Of a stretch of 64,000 nt of DNA, positions 9,305-17,753 are shown in pieces; position 1 is the stretch's first letter; each line of letters starts with the position of its first letter. The stretch lies in the NCBI RefSeq assembly GCF_000260135.1, contig NZ_JH651384.1, positions 933,693 to 997,692 on the forward strand. Reading direction: 5' to 3'. The notes beneath the pieces are model-generated. The model was not told the origin of the DNA. It saw only the letters and a program-made list of their open reading frames with translations, and did not search any database. Source of the DNA: Thiothrix nivea DSM 5205. Its GTDB lineage: Bacteria > Pseudomonadota > Gammaproteobacteria > Thiotrichales > Thiotrichaceae. The position numbers and the translations under genes were made by a program.

Positions 9305-10513
9305 ATGCACAACGTCACTGATACCCGCCTCCCCGTTACCGTGCTGTCAGGCTTTCTGGGCGCGGGCAAAACCACCCTGCTCAACCACATCCTCACCAAC
9401 CGCGAAGGCAAGCGCGTCGCCGTCATCGTCAACGACATGTCGGAAGTGAACATCGACGCCGAACTGGTGCGTTCCGGCGGTGCGGAACTGTCACGCACCG
9501 AAGAAAAAATGGTGGAAATGAGCAACGGCTGCATCTGCTGCACCTTGCGTGAAGACCTGCTGCTGGAAGTCGGGCGGCTGGCCAGTGAGGGCAAATTCGA
9601 CTATCTGGTGATCGAATCCACCGGCATTTCCGAACCTATGCCAGTGGCGGAAACCTTCACCTTTGCCGATGAAAACGGGCAATCGCTGTCCGACATTTCC
9701 CGCCTCGACACCATGGTCACGGTAGTGGACGCCGCCAACTTCCCGGTGGAACTTGACCGCGCCCGCTCCTTGCAAGAAGTCGGTGAATCGCTGGGCGAGG
9801 AAGACGAACGCAGCGTGGCGGAACTGCTGGTGGATCAGGTGGAATTCGCCGATGTCATCCTGCTCAACAAAATTGACCAGATCAGCAACGCCGAGCGCGA
9901 GCGGCTGGAACACGCCCTGCGCCAGCTCAACCGCGAAGCCGAGATTATCCCCATCAGCTTTGGGCAGGCTCCGCTGGACAAAATCCTCGACACCCGCCGT
10001 TTCAGCTTTGAACGCGCCGCCCAAGCCCCCGGTTGGTTGCAGGAATTGCGCGGCACGCACACCCCGGAAACCGAAGAATACGGCATCAGCAGCTTCGTCT
10101 ACCGCGCCCGCCGCCCGTTCCACCCGCAACGGTTGGCAGAAGTTCTGGACGGCGAACTGCGTGGCGGCACACTATTACGCTCCAAAGGCTATTTCTGGCT
10201 GGCGACCCGCCATCACAGCGCGGGCGAATGGTCACAAGCAGGCGGCCTGCTGCGGCTGGGCAAGGCCGGGTTCTGGTGGGCTGCGGTTCACCGCGACGAC
10301 TGGCCTGACGACGCGGAATACCGAGAACACATCCTCGCCCAGTTTGAAGGCGACTATGGCGACCGCCGCCAGCAACTGGTATTCATCGGGCAAGGGCTGG
10401 ACAAAGCCCGCATCACCGCCGCACTCGACAGTGCCTTGCTGGATGACGACGAAATGCAACTGGGGCCGGAAAGCTGGAAACGCTTCCCCGACCCAATGCC
10501 GGTGTGGGGGTAA
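9305..10513 (+). CDS. COG0523 (CobW/G3E) GTPase, zinc metallochaperone type
   Basis: 402 residues. The N-terminal GTPase domain has Walker [10 protein letters not shown] (residues 16-24), the metal-binding CxCC motif (C76, C78, C79), ESTGISEP and an NKID-type guanine motif; the C-terminal CobW_C domain ends near the stop. It resembles the YciC/ZigA/ZagA subgroup, which is made under zinc starvation and is thought to deliver zinc to client enzymes. It is the first gene of a 13-gene run behind a double Zur box. The start at 9305 was chosen over an in-frame upstream codon because the latter lies in the operator. Confidence 0.88.
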   Translation: MHNVTDTRLPVTVLSGFLGAGKTTLLNHILTNREGKRVAVIVNDMSEVNIDAELVRSGGAELSRTEEKMVEMSNGCICCTLREDLLLEVGRLASEGKFDYLVIESTGISEPMPVAETFTFADENGQSLSDISRLDTMVTVVDAANFPVELDRARSLQEVGESLGEEDERSVAELLVDQVEFADVILLNKIDQISNAERERLEHALRQLNREAEIIPISFGQAPLDKILDTRRFSFERAAQAPGWLQELRGTHTPETEEYGISSFVYRARRPFHPQRLAEVLDGELRGGTLLRSKGYFWLATRHHSAGEWSQAGGLLRLGKAGFWWAAVHRDDWPDDAEYREHILAQFEGDYGDRRQQLVFIGQGLDKARITAALDSALLDDDEMQLGPESWKRFPDPMPVWG

Positions 10514-10515
10514 GC

Positions 10516-10917
10516 ATGACCGAAGCTGAATTGCTGGCAATGCCGCCAGAGGATTATATGAATGAACAACAACTGGCATTTTTCCACCAGCGCTTGCTGG
10601 CAATGCGTCAGGAAATCCTCAAGCGCGGCGAAGAAACCGTGCAATCCCTGCGCGAAAGTGAGTTGCTGCCCGACCCCGCCGACCAGGCCACGCTGGAGGA
10701 AGAGCATGTGCTGGAATTGCGCACCCGCGACCGTGACCGCAAGCTGCTGAAAAAAATCGGCGACGCTTTGACGCGAATCGATGAAGGAAGCTACGGTTAC
10801 TGCGAGGAAAGTGGCGAACCGATTGGCTTGCCGCGCTTGCTGGCGAGACCAACCGCCACACTGGGCATTGAAGCCCAAACACACCGTGAAATCCAGCAAC
10901 GGCAATTTGCAGGGTAA
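10516..10917 (+). CDS. dksA2: DksA-family transcription factor lacking the zinc finger (DksA2-like)
   Basis: 133 residues of the DksA/TraR fold: N-terminal helix, coiled coil with the catalytic tip DPADQA (residues 53-58, the DxxDxA motif), and a C-terminal globular part. Canonical DksA has four zinc-binding Cys; here only C96 remains (YGYCEESGE), the others being S99, G117 and A120. Zinc-independent DksA paralogues such as Pseudomonas DksA2 replace the zinc form when zinc is scarce, which fits its place second in a Zur-type operon. It starts two bases after the GTPase stop. Confidence 0.85.
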   Translation: MTEAELLAMPPEDYMNEQQLAFFHQRLLAMRQEILKRGEETVQSLRESELLPDPADQATLEEEHVLELRTRDRDRKLLKKIGDALTRIDEGSYGYCEESGEPIGLPRLLARPTATLGIEAQTHREIQQRQFAG

Positions 10918-10924
10918 CAGATTC

Positions 10925-11350
10925 ATGTCAAAAGCGTTTTTCCAGTCGCTTGAGCCAAGCCCTTGCAAAACCCGGTTTCCGCTGGATACCGTTTTGAAAA
11001 ATCTGACCTTCAATGAGCAAGGGCTGATTCCCGTCATTACCCAGCAATACGATACAGGCAAGGTGCTAATGCTGGCCTGGATGAATGCAGAATCCATCCG
11101 CAGAACGCTGGCTACAAGAGCGATGACGTATTGGTCACGTTCCCGGCAAGCGTTTTGGGTTAAGGGGGAGAGCAGTGGCAATACCCAAACGCTCAAACTC
11201 ATGCGCATTGATTGTGACGGTGACGCCCTGCTGTGTCAGGTAGATCAACAAGGGGGCGCAGCTTGCCATACTTTGCGCTCAAATTGCTTCTATTTTGAGG
11301 TGGATACCGTGTCATCTAACGTAGTCGTCAATGAATCCATACCGCTATGA
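10925..11350 (+). CDS. hisI: Phosphoribosyl-AMP cyclohydrolase paralogue
   Basis: 141 residues, HisI family, which hydrolyses phosphoribosyl-AMP in histidine synthesis using zinc. The metal motifs are present: DCDGD (D96-D100) and C114-H115 with C121 in ACHTLRSNC. No other his genes are near. HisI copies occur repeatedly in zinc-starvation gene sets beside COG0523 GTPases, where they may sustain histidine synthesis or be a client of the chaperone. Unlike the DksA in this operon it has not lost metal ligands. It begins seven bases after the dksA stop. Confidence 0.88.
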   Translation: MSKAFFQSLEPSPCKTRFPLDTVLKNLTFNEQGLIPVITQQYDTGKVLMLAWMNAESIRRTLATRAMTYWSRSRQAFWVKGESSGNTQTLKLMRIDCDGDALLCQVDQQGGAACHTLRSNCFYFEVDTVSSNVVVNESIPL

Positions 11351-12027
11351 AAGCCAACTATTGCTTGTTGATCGGTTTTTTTCTGTTCCTATCAGGTTGT
11401 GATACTGAAACAGCCCCCAATGCAGGGCAGACATCACAAGCGGCAACCTTGCCAGCAGACGCTCCCGCACTAGGGACGAAAATCCAGCAATTGGCAAGTT
11501 CGGATAGTGCAGTTGCCTCACCAACTGACGAGTACCCGAAAATTGCCTGGGAAGATCTGGAATTACCGGGACATGGGCTGGAAGACATCGTAAAAAAATA
11601 CCAGGCACAGATTGACGCCATTCCAGAAGGTGACCCGGCAGAGCAGGCCGTAATGGATAAAATGCAGGCGGAACTGAATACTGCCCCTGTCAACCCAGCC
11701 ATGAATGGCAAAAAAATCAAACTGCCCGGATTCGTCGCACCGCTGGAAATAGATGAAAGCAACGGGATGGTAGGTGACTTTTTATTAGTGCCTTATTTTG
11801 GCGCTTGCATCCACCTTCCCCCGCCACCCTTGAGCCAGACGATTCTGGTCAAACCAAAAACGGGCAAAAGTATTGGCATGGAGCGGGTTTATGAACCTGT
11901 CTGGGTGTCTGGAACTGTGAAGGCAGAAAGCACTAAAACCGATCTTGCTGATGCTGGTTACAAGATACTGGATGCCGCGATAGAAATGTACCAGGAACCG
12001 GAAGATGAAACAGAACAGCAACCCTAG
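11347..12027 (+). CDS. DUF3299 lipoprotein
   Basis: 226 residues. The N-terminus is a lipoprotein signal with lipobox LSGC (Cys about residue 18), followed by an Ala/Pro/Gln-rich linker and a C-terminal DUF3299 domain (about 95-215) with the hallmark LPGFVAPLE and PYFGACIHLPPPP. Function is unknown; DUF3299 proteins often accompany zinc ABC importers and ZrgA-like proteins. The single Cys-His in GACIH could bind metal, which is speculative. The ATG overlaps the hisI stop (ATGA) and its own end overlaps a small membrane gene. Confidence 0.8.
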   Translation: MKANYCLLIGFFLFLSGCDTETAPNAGQTSQAATLPADAPALGTKIQQLASSDSAVASPTDEYPKIAWEDLELPGHGLEDIVKKYQAQIDAIPEGDPAEQAVMDKMQAELNTAPVNPAMNGKKIKLPGFVAPLEIDESNGMVGDFLLVPYFGACIHLPPPPLSQTILVKPKTGKSIGMERVYEPVWVSGTVKAESTKTDLADAGYKILDAAIEMYQEPEDETEQQP

Positions 12028-12124
12028 AAACAGCCTGCTGACCGCCGGGATAGGTTATCGCCTGTTGCTGGTCGGGCTGCTGATTGCCCTGCTGTGGCTG
12101 GCAGTCGGGTGGGTGCTGTGGTGA
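12005..12124 (+). CDS. 39-residue single-span membrane peptide
   Basis: An ATG inside the end of the DUF3299 gene opens a 39-codon frame: a basic N-terminus (MKQNSNPRN...), then a hydrophobic helix from about residue 18 to 39 (LLLVGLLIALLWLAV...). Overlap with the preceding gene by 23 bases in a different frame and the single clean membrane span make it look real, possibly a small transporter subunit. I do not recognise a named family. It would anchor with the N-terminus inside the cell. Confidence 0.55.
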   Translation: MKQNSNPRNSLLTAGIGYRLLLVGLLIALLWLAVGWVLW

Positions 12125-12155
12125 ATACAATGAATCAACTACGAGGATTATTTTA

Positions 12156-12716
12156 GTGGCAACAACTTCCACCATGTCGCCGATAACCGGCACGCCGTTC
12201 ATCGAATCAGCTCCGCCCAAGGATAGACGCAGCCTTAGCGCCTCAATGCGTGGCGGTCGCCACCCGATTTCAGGTGTCACGGCGGCTTTCGCAACCACCC
12301 AAACCGATACGCCCAGCAACGACGAGATTGCCGTTTGCGCACCCGCCACGCTACGCCTTGTCGAGGAACTTTTCGAGCGCTGGAACGAGGCGCTTAAAAG
12401 CGGTGATGCGCAACGGGTCAGCCAGTGTTATGCGGAAGATGCGGTTCTGCTGCCCACTGTTTCCAATGTTCCCCGGCTTTCCCGCCGCGAGATTCAGGAT
12501 TATTTCGAGCACTTCCTGCAGAAACAGCCGCTTGGCGAGATCAATCAGCGCAACGTCAAAATGGGCTGTAACAAGATCACCGATGCAGGTATCTACACCT
12601 TTCGCATCATTGACGGCGGCAAAACCGAGTATGTCCCGGCACGCTACACGTTTGTCTACGAGAACCGCGACGGGGGGTGGCTCATTGCTCACCACCACTC
12701 ATCCTTAATGCCATGA
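12156..12716 (+). CDS. SnoaL-like / SgcJ-EcaC family protein
   Basis: 186 residues from a GTG preceded by GAGGA; an ATG at 12174 is the alternative. The C-terminal ~120 residues form an NTF2/SnoaL-like (DUF4440) cone with the start helix VEELFERWNEALKSGD and final strands ...YTFVYENRDGGWLIAHHHSS, the HHHSS ending being typical of the SgcJ/EcaC group. The N-terminal 60 residues are low complexity and may be an export or linker segment. Its enzymatic role is unknown. The His cluster at the end could coordinate zinc. It overlaps the ABC ATPase start by ATGA. Confidence 0.72.
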   Translation: MATTSTMSPITGTPFIESAPPKDRRSLSASMRGGRHPISGVTAAFATTQTDTPSNDEIAVCAPATLRLVEELFERWNEALKSGDAQRVSQCYAEDAVLLPTVSNVPRLSRREIQDYFEHFLQKQPLGEINQRNVKMGCNKITDAGIYTFRIIDGGKTEYVPARYTFVYENRDGGWLIAHHHSSLMP

Positions 12717-13408
12717 CACACCCGCCCGCCATCCGCTTCCACAACCTGACGCTGGGTTATGGCAGGCACAAGGTCATACAGCACCTTAACATGAGCATCC
12801 CGCACGGGGCATTGCTGGCCGTTGTCGGGGCAAATGGCGCAGGCAAATCCACCCTGTTCAAGGCATTGATGGGCGAACTTAAGCCCCTGGGCGGCAGTAT
12901 CCATTTGCATGGAGTCGGGCTGCGTGAGCTTGCTTACCTGCCACAACGGGCGGCATTGGAGCAGAACTTCCCGATTGATGTGCATGATTGCGTGGCCATG
13001 GGCTTGTGGCGGCAGGTGGGCGCTTTTGGGGCGGTATCCGCCACGCAGGAAAGTCGGATTGCCGCCGCGTTGGCAAGCGTCGGGCTGGATGGTATGCGGC
13101 ATGTGCCGTTATCCCGCTTGTCTGGCGGGCAGATGCAAAGGGCTTTGTTTGCCCGCCTGTTGTTGCAGGATGCGCCTGTGATCCTGCTGGATGAACCGTT
13201 CAACGCCATTGATGAGAAAACCATCCAGGATTTGCTGGCGCTGATACAGCAATGGCATCAGCAAGGGCGTACCGTGCTGGCCGTGCTGCACGACCGCGAA
13301 CGGGTGCGCCGCCATTTCCCTACCGCCTTGTTGCTGGCAGAGGGGCAAACGCGCTACGGGGCAACAGCGAAGGTGCTGGAACAGGTGCCAGAGCGGGGTA
13401 TTGCCTGA
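12713..13408 (+). CDS. znuC: Zinc/manganese-type ABC transporter ATPase (ZnuC-like)
   Basis: 231 residues. Walker A GANGAGKST (39-47), Q-loop YLPQRA, signature LSGGQMQR and Walker B VILLDEPF are all present, with the switch His in AVLHDRE. It belongs to the ATPases of cluster A-I metal importers. It is coupled by overlaps to the SnoaL-like gene before and the permease after (TGATG), and the permease and binding protein complete a ZnuABC-type importer. It may also energise the ATPase-less permease at 20964-21725. Confidence 0.88.
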   Translation: MTHPPAIRFHNLTLGYGRHKVIQHLNMSIPHGALLAVVGANGAGKSTLFKALMGELKPLGGSIHLHGVGLRELAYLPQRAALEQNFPIDVHDCVAMGLWRQVGAFGAVSATQESRIAAALASVGLDGMRHVPLSRLSGGQMQRALFARLLLQDAPVILLDEPFNAIDEKTIQDLLALIQQWHQQGRTVLAVLHDRERVRRHFPTALLLAEGQTRYGATAKVLEQVPERGIA

Positions 13409-14277
13409 TGCTGTATGACTGGCTGTTCGCCCCGTTTGCCGATTATGTCTTCATGCAACGCGCACTGGTGGGGACATGGGCAATGGCTTTGGGGGCAACC
13501 CCGTTTGGTGTGTTCCTGCTGTTGCGGCGCATGAGCCTGGTGGGGGATGCGATGGCGCACGCCATTTTGCCGGGAGTCGCGGTCGGCTACCTGCTGGCGG
13601 GCTTATCCCTGACGGCCATGACGCTCGGCGGTCTGGTGGCGGGCATGGTGGTGGCCATCCTGACCGGATTGGTGGCGCGGCTGACCCGTTTGCCGGAGGA
13701 TGCCAGCCTGGCGGCTTTTTACCTGCTGTCATTGGCGCTGGGCGTACTGATCATTTCCAGCAAGGGCAGCAATGTCGATCTGGTGCATGTGCTGTTTGGG
13801 TCAGTATTGGCCCTGAACAATGCGGCCTTGTTGCTGGTGGCGGGCATTGCCAGCCTCTCGTTGCTGACACTGGCGGTGTTATACCGTCCGCTGGTGCTGG
13901 AATGCCTCGATTCTGCCTATTGCCGTTCCGTCAGCACCTTTGGCGTGTGGACGCCGGTGGTGTTTCTGGTCATGGTGGTGCTGAACCTGGTGGGCGGCTT
14001 CCATGCACTGGGAACCCTGATGGCGGTGGGCATCATGATCCTGCCTGCCGTCATTGCCCGTTTCTGGACGCAACGATTAGGCACGATGCTGGCCGTCGCC
14101 ATCGCGGTCGCCATGCTGTGCAGTTGGCTGGGGCTGTTGATGTCGTTCCATTTTGACCTGCCATCAGGGCCGACCATCATCCTGAACCTGGGGGTGGTGT
14201 ATATCGCCTCTGCCCTGTACGGGCTGCGCAAGCAATATGGCGGGGTTGCGCCTGCCCAACAATCATTTCACCCATGA
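13408..14277 (+). CDS. znuB: Metal ABC transporter permease (ZnuB-like)
   Basis: 289 residues, strongly hydrophobic with about eight membrane helices, of the ABC-3 (ZnuB/MntB) family. The segment LRRMSLVGDAMAHAILPGVA (about 40-60) is the family hallmark, and GTLMAVGIMILPAV contains the second. It forms the zinc channel in the inner membrane. The start is set by TGATG overlap with znuC. Confidence 0.9.
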   Translation: MLYDWLFAPFADYVFMQRALVGTWAMALGATPFGVFLLLRRMSLVGDAMAHAILPGVAVGYLLAGLSLTAMTLGGLVAGMVVAILTGLVARLTRLPEDASLAAFYLLSLALGVLIISSKGSNVDLVHVLFGSVLALNNAALLLVAGIASLSLLTLAVLYRPLVLECLDSAYCRSVSTFGVWTPVVFLVMVVLNLVGGFHALGTLMAVGIMILPAVIARFWTQRLGTMLAVAIAVAMLCSWLGLLMSFHFDLPSGPTIILNLGVVYIASALYGLRKQYGGVAPAQQSFHP

Positions 14278-14290
14278 AGGAGACAACACG

Positions 14291-15208
14291 ATGTTACATC
14301 AATGGTTACGGCGTGGCCTGCTGGTATTGCTGCTGGCATGGCTACCGTCGGTTCATGCCGAAGAAACCCCGCTCAAGGTCGTTGCCACCTTCAGCGTGCT
14401 GGGGGATATGGTCAGGGCGGTTGGCGGCGACCGTGTTCAGTTAACAACCCTGGTGGGGCCTGACAGCGATGCCCATGTTTACCAGCCCACGCCCGCCGAT
14501 GCCAAAACTGTCGCGGAAGCGGACATCCTGTTCGTCAACGGCTTTGGCTTCGAGGGCTGGCTGGAGCGGCTGATCGAAGCCTCCGGCTATAAGGGCAAAA
14601 TGGTCACTGTGACCGAAGGCATTACCGGCTTGCCCCTGGCTGATGCTGACGGGCATAAAGAGGAACACGGCCACGGCGATGTTGACCCCCATGCCTGGCA
14701 AAGCCTTGCCCATGCCAAAACCTATGTGCATAACATCAATCGCGGTTTGCAGGCAGCCGACCCGTTAAACAGCGCCGTGTACGCCATTAACCGGGACGCC
14801 TACCTGCAACAACTGACGGAACTGGAGCAACTGATCACCGACACCCTCGACAAGCTGCCGGAATCACGCCGCAAGGTCGTCACCAGCCACGATGCTTTCG
14901 GCTATTTTGCGGATGCCTACCGGCTCACCTTCCTTGCACCGCAAGGCATCAGCACAGAAACCGAAGCGACGGCCAAGGATGTGGCCGCCCTGATCGAACA
15001 GATTCGCGCTGAAAAAATCACGGCGGTTTTTCTGGAAAACATGATGTCGCCACGCCTGCTTGAACAGATTGCGGCTGAAAGTGGTGCGAAGGTAGGGGGC
15101 ACGCTGTATGCTGACGCTTTGTCGCCTGCGGATGGCGAAGCCGGAACCTATCCGAAAATGATGCAGCACAATATCGAAACCTTATACCAGGCATTGAAGG
15201 CGGAGTGA
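14291..15208 (+). CDS. znuA: Periplasmic zinc-binding protein (ZnuA-like)
   Basis: 305 residues with a signal peptide (about 1-23, ending VHA). It is a cluster A-I binding protein: AHVYQPTP carries the first His ligand, DVDPHAWQS the second, and TSHDAFGYF the third, with the EAT/Asp region near the C-terminal lobe. A short His-rich loop (GHKEEHGHGD, about 120-130) before the second ligand is typical of zinc rather than manganese proteins. AAGGAG precedes the start. It delivers zinc to the ZnuB-like permease just upstream. Confidence 0.88.
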   Translation: MLHQWLRRGLLVLLLAWLPSVHAEETPLKVVATFSVLGDMVRAVGGDRVQLTTLVGPDSDAHVYQPTPADAKTVAEADILFVNGFGFEGWLERLIEASGYKGKMVTVTEGITGLPLADADGHKEEHGHGDVDPHAWQSLAHAKTYVHNINRGLQAADPLNSAVYAINRDAYLQQLTELEQLITDTLDKLPESRRKVVTSHDAFGYFADAYRLTFLAPQGISTETEATAKDVAALIEQIRAEKITAVFLENMMSPRLLEQIAAESGAKVGGTLYADALSPADGEAGTYPKMMQHNIETLYQALKAE

Positions 15209-15215
15209 CCCAGGC

Positions 15216-16328
15216 ATGGCTCCAAGCACCCAGCAACACCCGGATGATTACGTGGACACCCGCCTCCCCATCACCTTGCTGACCGGCTTTCTCGGCAGTG
15301 GTAAAACCACCTTGCTCAACAACCTGTTGAAACCTTCATTCTGGGAACGCCTGCTGCGCGCCCCACCCCTGACCGCCGTGATCATGAACGAATTCGGCAG
15401 CATCGGGCTGGATCACCAACTGGTCGGCGACAGCCAGGGGCCGATGGCGCTGCTGAACGGCGGTTGCGTGTGCTGCGAAATCCAGGGTTCACTCGTCCCC
15501 ACCCTGAAAAACCTGTGGATGGGGCGGCGTGACGGCACACTGCCGCTGTATGAACGCATCATCATCGAAACCACCGGCGTTGCCGACCCGACCTCGGTGA
15601 TGGAAACCCTGTTGCGCTCCGACTGGGTGGCGCGGCGGCATTATCTGGATGGGGTGGTCACTACCGTGGACGCGCTGTTTGCCGACAGCCAACTGGATGT
15701 GCATTTCGAGGCGGTGCGGCAGGTCGCCACCGCCGACCGCCTGCTGCTGACCAAAACCGATCTTGCCAACACTGACAAGATTGCCCAGCTTGAAAGCCGC
15801 CTGACCAAACTCAACCCGTCAGCCCCGATTGTGCCAGTGCTGCATGGCGATATAGACCCGCAGCATGTGTTTGGCTTGCGCGCCTACCATCAGTCCGAGC
15901 CGGTCAAGGCGAAACAATGGCTGGCGGCGGACAGTTTCCGGCTGGTGACGCCGGTTGCGCCGACCCACGCAGGTATCCGCAACCCCAGCCTGCCCGCAGC
16001 CCCCGGCATTGATGGGCGCATCCGCAGTTTTTCCCTCACCTTCGACCAGCCGTTGCCATGGCAAGGGGTATCGGATGCGCTGGAAACACTGGTCAGCTTT
16101 TGCAGCCACCGCCTGCTGCGCATGAAAGCCATCGTCAACGTGCAGGAATACCCCGGTCGCCCGGTGGTGTTGCACGCCGTCCAGCACCTGTTTTACCCCT
16201 CGGTGGAACTGCCGCGCTGGCCGGATGATGACCATCGCAGCCGCTTTGTGTTCATCACCGCTGACCTGGATGAAACCTTTGTCAGCAACCTGCTATCCTC
16301 TTTCACCCGAACCCTCGAAAATTTATAA
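15216..16328 (+). CDS. Second COG0523 (CobW/G3E) GTPase
   Basis: 370 residues. Walker A is GFLGSGKTT (24-32), the metal motif is C84-V-C86-C87, the switch has ETTGVADP and the base motif is TKTD. The CobW C-terminal domain is present. It is not close to the GTPase at 9305 in sequence and belongs to another subgroup, so the operon encodes two distinct putative metallochaperones. It begins seven bases after znuA and is followed by the ZrgA-like gene. Confidence 0.85.
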   Translation: MAPSTQQHPDDYVDTRLPITLLTGFLGSGKTTLLNNLLKPSFWERLLRAPPLTAVIMNEFGSIGLDHQLVGDSQGPMALLNGGCVCCEIQGSLVPTLKNLWMGRRDGTLPLYERIIIETTGVADPTSVMETLLRSDWVARRHYLDGVVTTVDALFADSQLDVHFEAVRQVATADRLLLTKTDLANTDKIAQLESRLTKLNPSAPIVPVLHGDIDPQHVFGLRAYHQSEPVKAKQWLAADSFRLVTPVAPTHAGIRNPSLPAAPGIDGRIRSFSLTFDQPLPWQGVSDALETLVSFCSHRLLRMKAIVNVQEYPGRPVVLHAVQHLFYPSVELPRWPDDDHRSRFVFITADLDETFVSNLLSSFTRTLENL

Positions 16329-16341
16329 ACCGGAGAACAAC

Positions 16342-17031
16342 ATGAAATTACCCTACACACTGATCAGCACCCTCAGCCTGCTGGCTGCCCTGTCGATTGG
16401 CAATGTTTACGCCGATGACCACAAGCACGAAGCCCACGACGATGGCAAAGCCAAAACCGAAGCGCACGAACACGAAGGCCACAAGCACGAAGCGGAAGGC
16501 CATGAAGAACACGGCGCACACGAACACGGCGTCGCCACCCTGAGCATTGCCGCCGGTGAATCCGGCCTGGAAATCATGCTCGAATCCCCCGCCGCCAACA
16601 TCGTCGGCTTTGAACACGCCGCCAGCAGCGATGAGGACAAACAAAAACTGGCTGATGCAAAAGCCAAACTGGAAGCCGGGGCAGACCTGTTCAGCATCAA
16701 CCCGGAAGCGGAATGCACCCTCAAAAGCGCCGAAGTGGTTTCCGCGCTGTTAGGCAATGCCGAAGCAGAAAAGGAAGATCATGACCACGAACACAAGGAT
16801 GGCGACAAGGAAGAACACGCCGACCATGAACATGAAGAAGGCGAAACCCATAGCGATATGGATGTCACCTGGGCTTTCGCCTGCGCCAAACCGGCAGAAC
16901 TGAAGGAAGTCACCACCAAACTGTTTGCCGCCTTCCCTGACGGCTTGCAAAAGCTCAAGGCCGAATGGGTGACTGACAAGGGCGCATCCGCGCAGGAGCT
17001 GGATAAAGACGCCACCCTCAAGCTGAATTGA
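16342..17031 (+). CDS. zrgA: His-rich periplasmic DUF2796/ZrgA-like zinc protein
   Basis: 229 residues with a signal peptide (about 1-23, ending VYA). Two histidine/acid-rich stretches (about 25-62 and 145-172, repeated HEH/HKH/DHEH units) flank a conserved DUF2796 core that includes HEHGVATLSIA and the Cys pair in AECTL and FACAKP. The family includes Vibrio cholerae ZrgA, the periplasmic component of a second zinc uptake system that works with an FtsX-like permease and an ATPase. Those two partners follow here. CGGAGAACA precedes the ATG. A degraded internal fragment of a paralogue lies at 29704-29785. Confidence 0.85.
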   Translation: MKLPYTLISTLSLLAALSIGNVYADDHKHEAHDDGKAKTEAHEHEGHKHEAEGHEEHGAHEHGVATLSIAAGESGLEIMLESPAANIVGFEHAASSDEDKQKLADAKAKLEAGADLFSINPEAECTLKSAEVVSALLGNAEAEKEDHDHEHKDGDKEEHADHEHEEGETHSDMDVTWAFACAKPAELKEVTTKLFAAFPDGLQKLKAEWVTDKGASAQELDKDATLKLN

Positions 17032-17753
17032 TGAACGTCATCCAACTGCGCGACCTGTGCTACCGCTGGCCGGGGCAGACCCGCGATACGCTGGCCATCG
17101 CCGAATTGCAGGTGCCACAAGGCGAACACCTGTTCATTCGCGGTGCCAGCGGCAGCGGCAAAACCACCCTGCTGAACCTGCTGGCCGGAATCCTGATCCC
17201 GGCCAGCGGCAGTCTCGCGATACTCGGCAAGGACATGGGTAACATGAACGGTTCCGCCCGTGACCGTTTCCGCGCCGACCACATGGGCGTGATCTTCCAG
17301 CAGTTCAATTTACTGCCCTATCTGTCGGTGCTGGAAAACGTGCAACTGCCCTGCCATTTTTCCGCGCGGCGCAAGCAACAGGCGGGCGACATGCAGGCCA
17401 GCGCCAACCGTTTGCTGGATCATCTGGGGCTGGAAGAAGGTTTGCGTCACCGTTCCGTCACCGACCTGAGCGTAGGTCAGCAACAACGGGTAGCCGTGGC
17501 GCGCGCCCTGATTGGCAGCCCGGAACTGCTCATCGCTGACGAACCGACTTCCGCGCTGGATACCGATACCCGCAACGGTTTCCTCGACTTGCTGTTCCAG
17601 GAAGCGGAAGCACAGGGCAGCACTATCATCTTTGTCAGCCATGACCCACACATTGCCAGCCATTTTCCCCGCGTAGTCGACCTTACGGAAATCAATACCC
17701 CTCACCCCAGCCCTCTCCCTCAAGGGGAGAGGGAGCAAGAGGCGCTACCATGA
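17031..17753 (+). CDS. zrgC: LolD/MacB-type ABC ATPase, Zrg-like
   Basis: 240 residues. Walker A GASGSGKTT (about 37-45), Q-loop IFQQFNLLPY, signature LSVGQQQR and Walker B LLIADEPTSALD are typical of MacB/LolD ATPases. It overlaps zrgA by ATGA and the permease by ATGA. The last 18 residues (TPHPSPLPQGERE...) are encoded by a GC-rich hairpin repeat that has entered the 3' end in frame. The link to zinc comes from the ZrgA-like neighbour; the letter of the symbol is by analogy with V. cholerae and uncertain. Confidence 0.72.
   Translation: MNVIQLRDLCYRWPGQTRDTLAIAELQVPQGEHLFIRGASGSGKTTLLNLLAGILIPASGSLAILGKDMGNMNGSARDRFRADHMGVIFQQFNLLPYLSVLENVQLPCHFSARRKQQAGDMQASANRLLDHLGLEEGLRHRSVTDLSVGQQQRVAVARALIGSPELLIADEPTSALDTDTRNGFLDLLFQEAEAQGSTIIFVSHDPHIASHFPRVVDLTEINTPHPSPLPQGEREQEALP
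17699..17736. repeat. GC-rich hairpin repeat inside the ATPase 3' end
   Basis: A nine-base stem CCCTCTCCC / GGGAGAGGG (17711-17719 and 17725-17733) preceded by CCTCACCCCAG. This is the sort of dispersed intergenic palindrome that encodes PSPLPQGE when read through. A related hairpin occurs inside mfd at 59513-59552. Confidence 0.65.

Noticed and set aside
17699-17736. The hairpin as a rho-independent terminator between the ATPase and permease
   Set aside because: It lies inside the reading frame, has no T-run and the permease start overlaps the ATPase stop.
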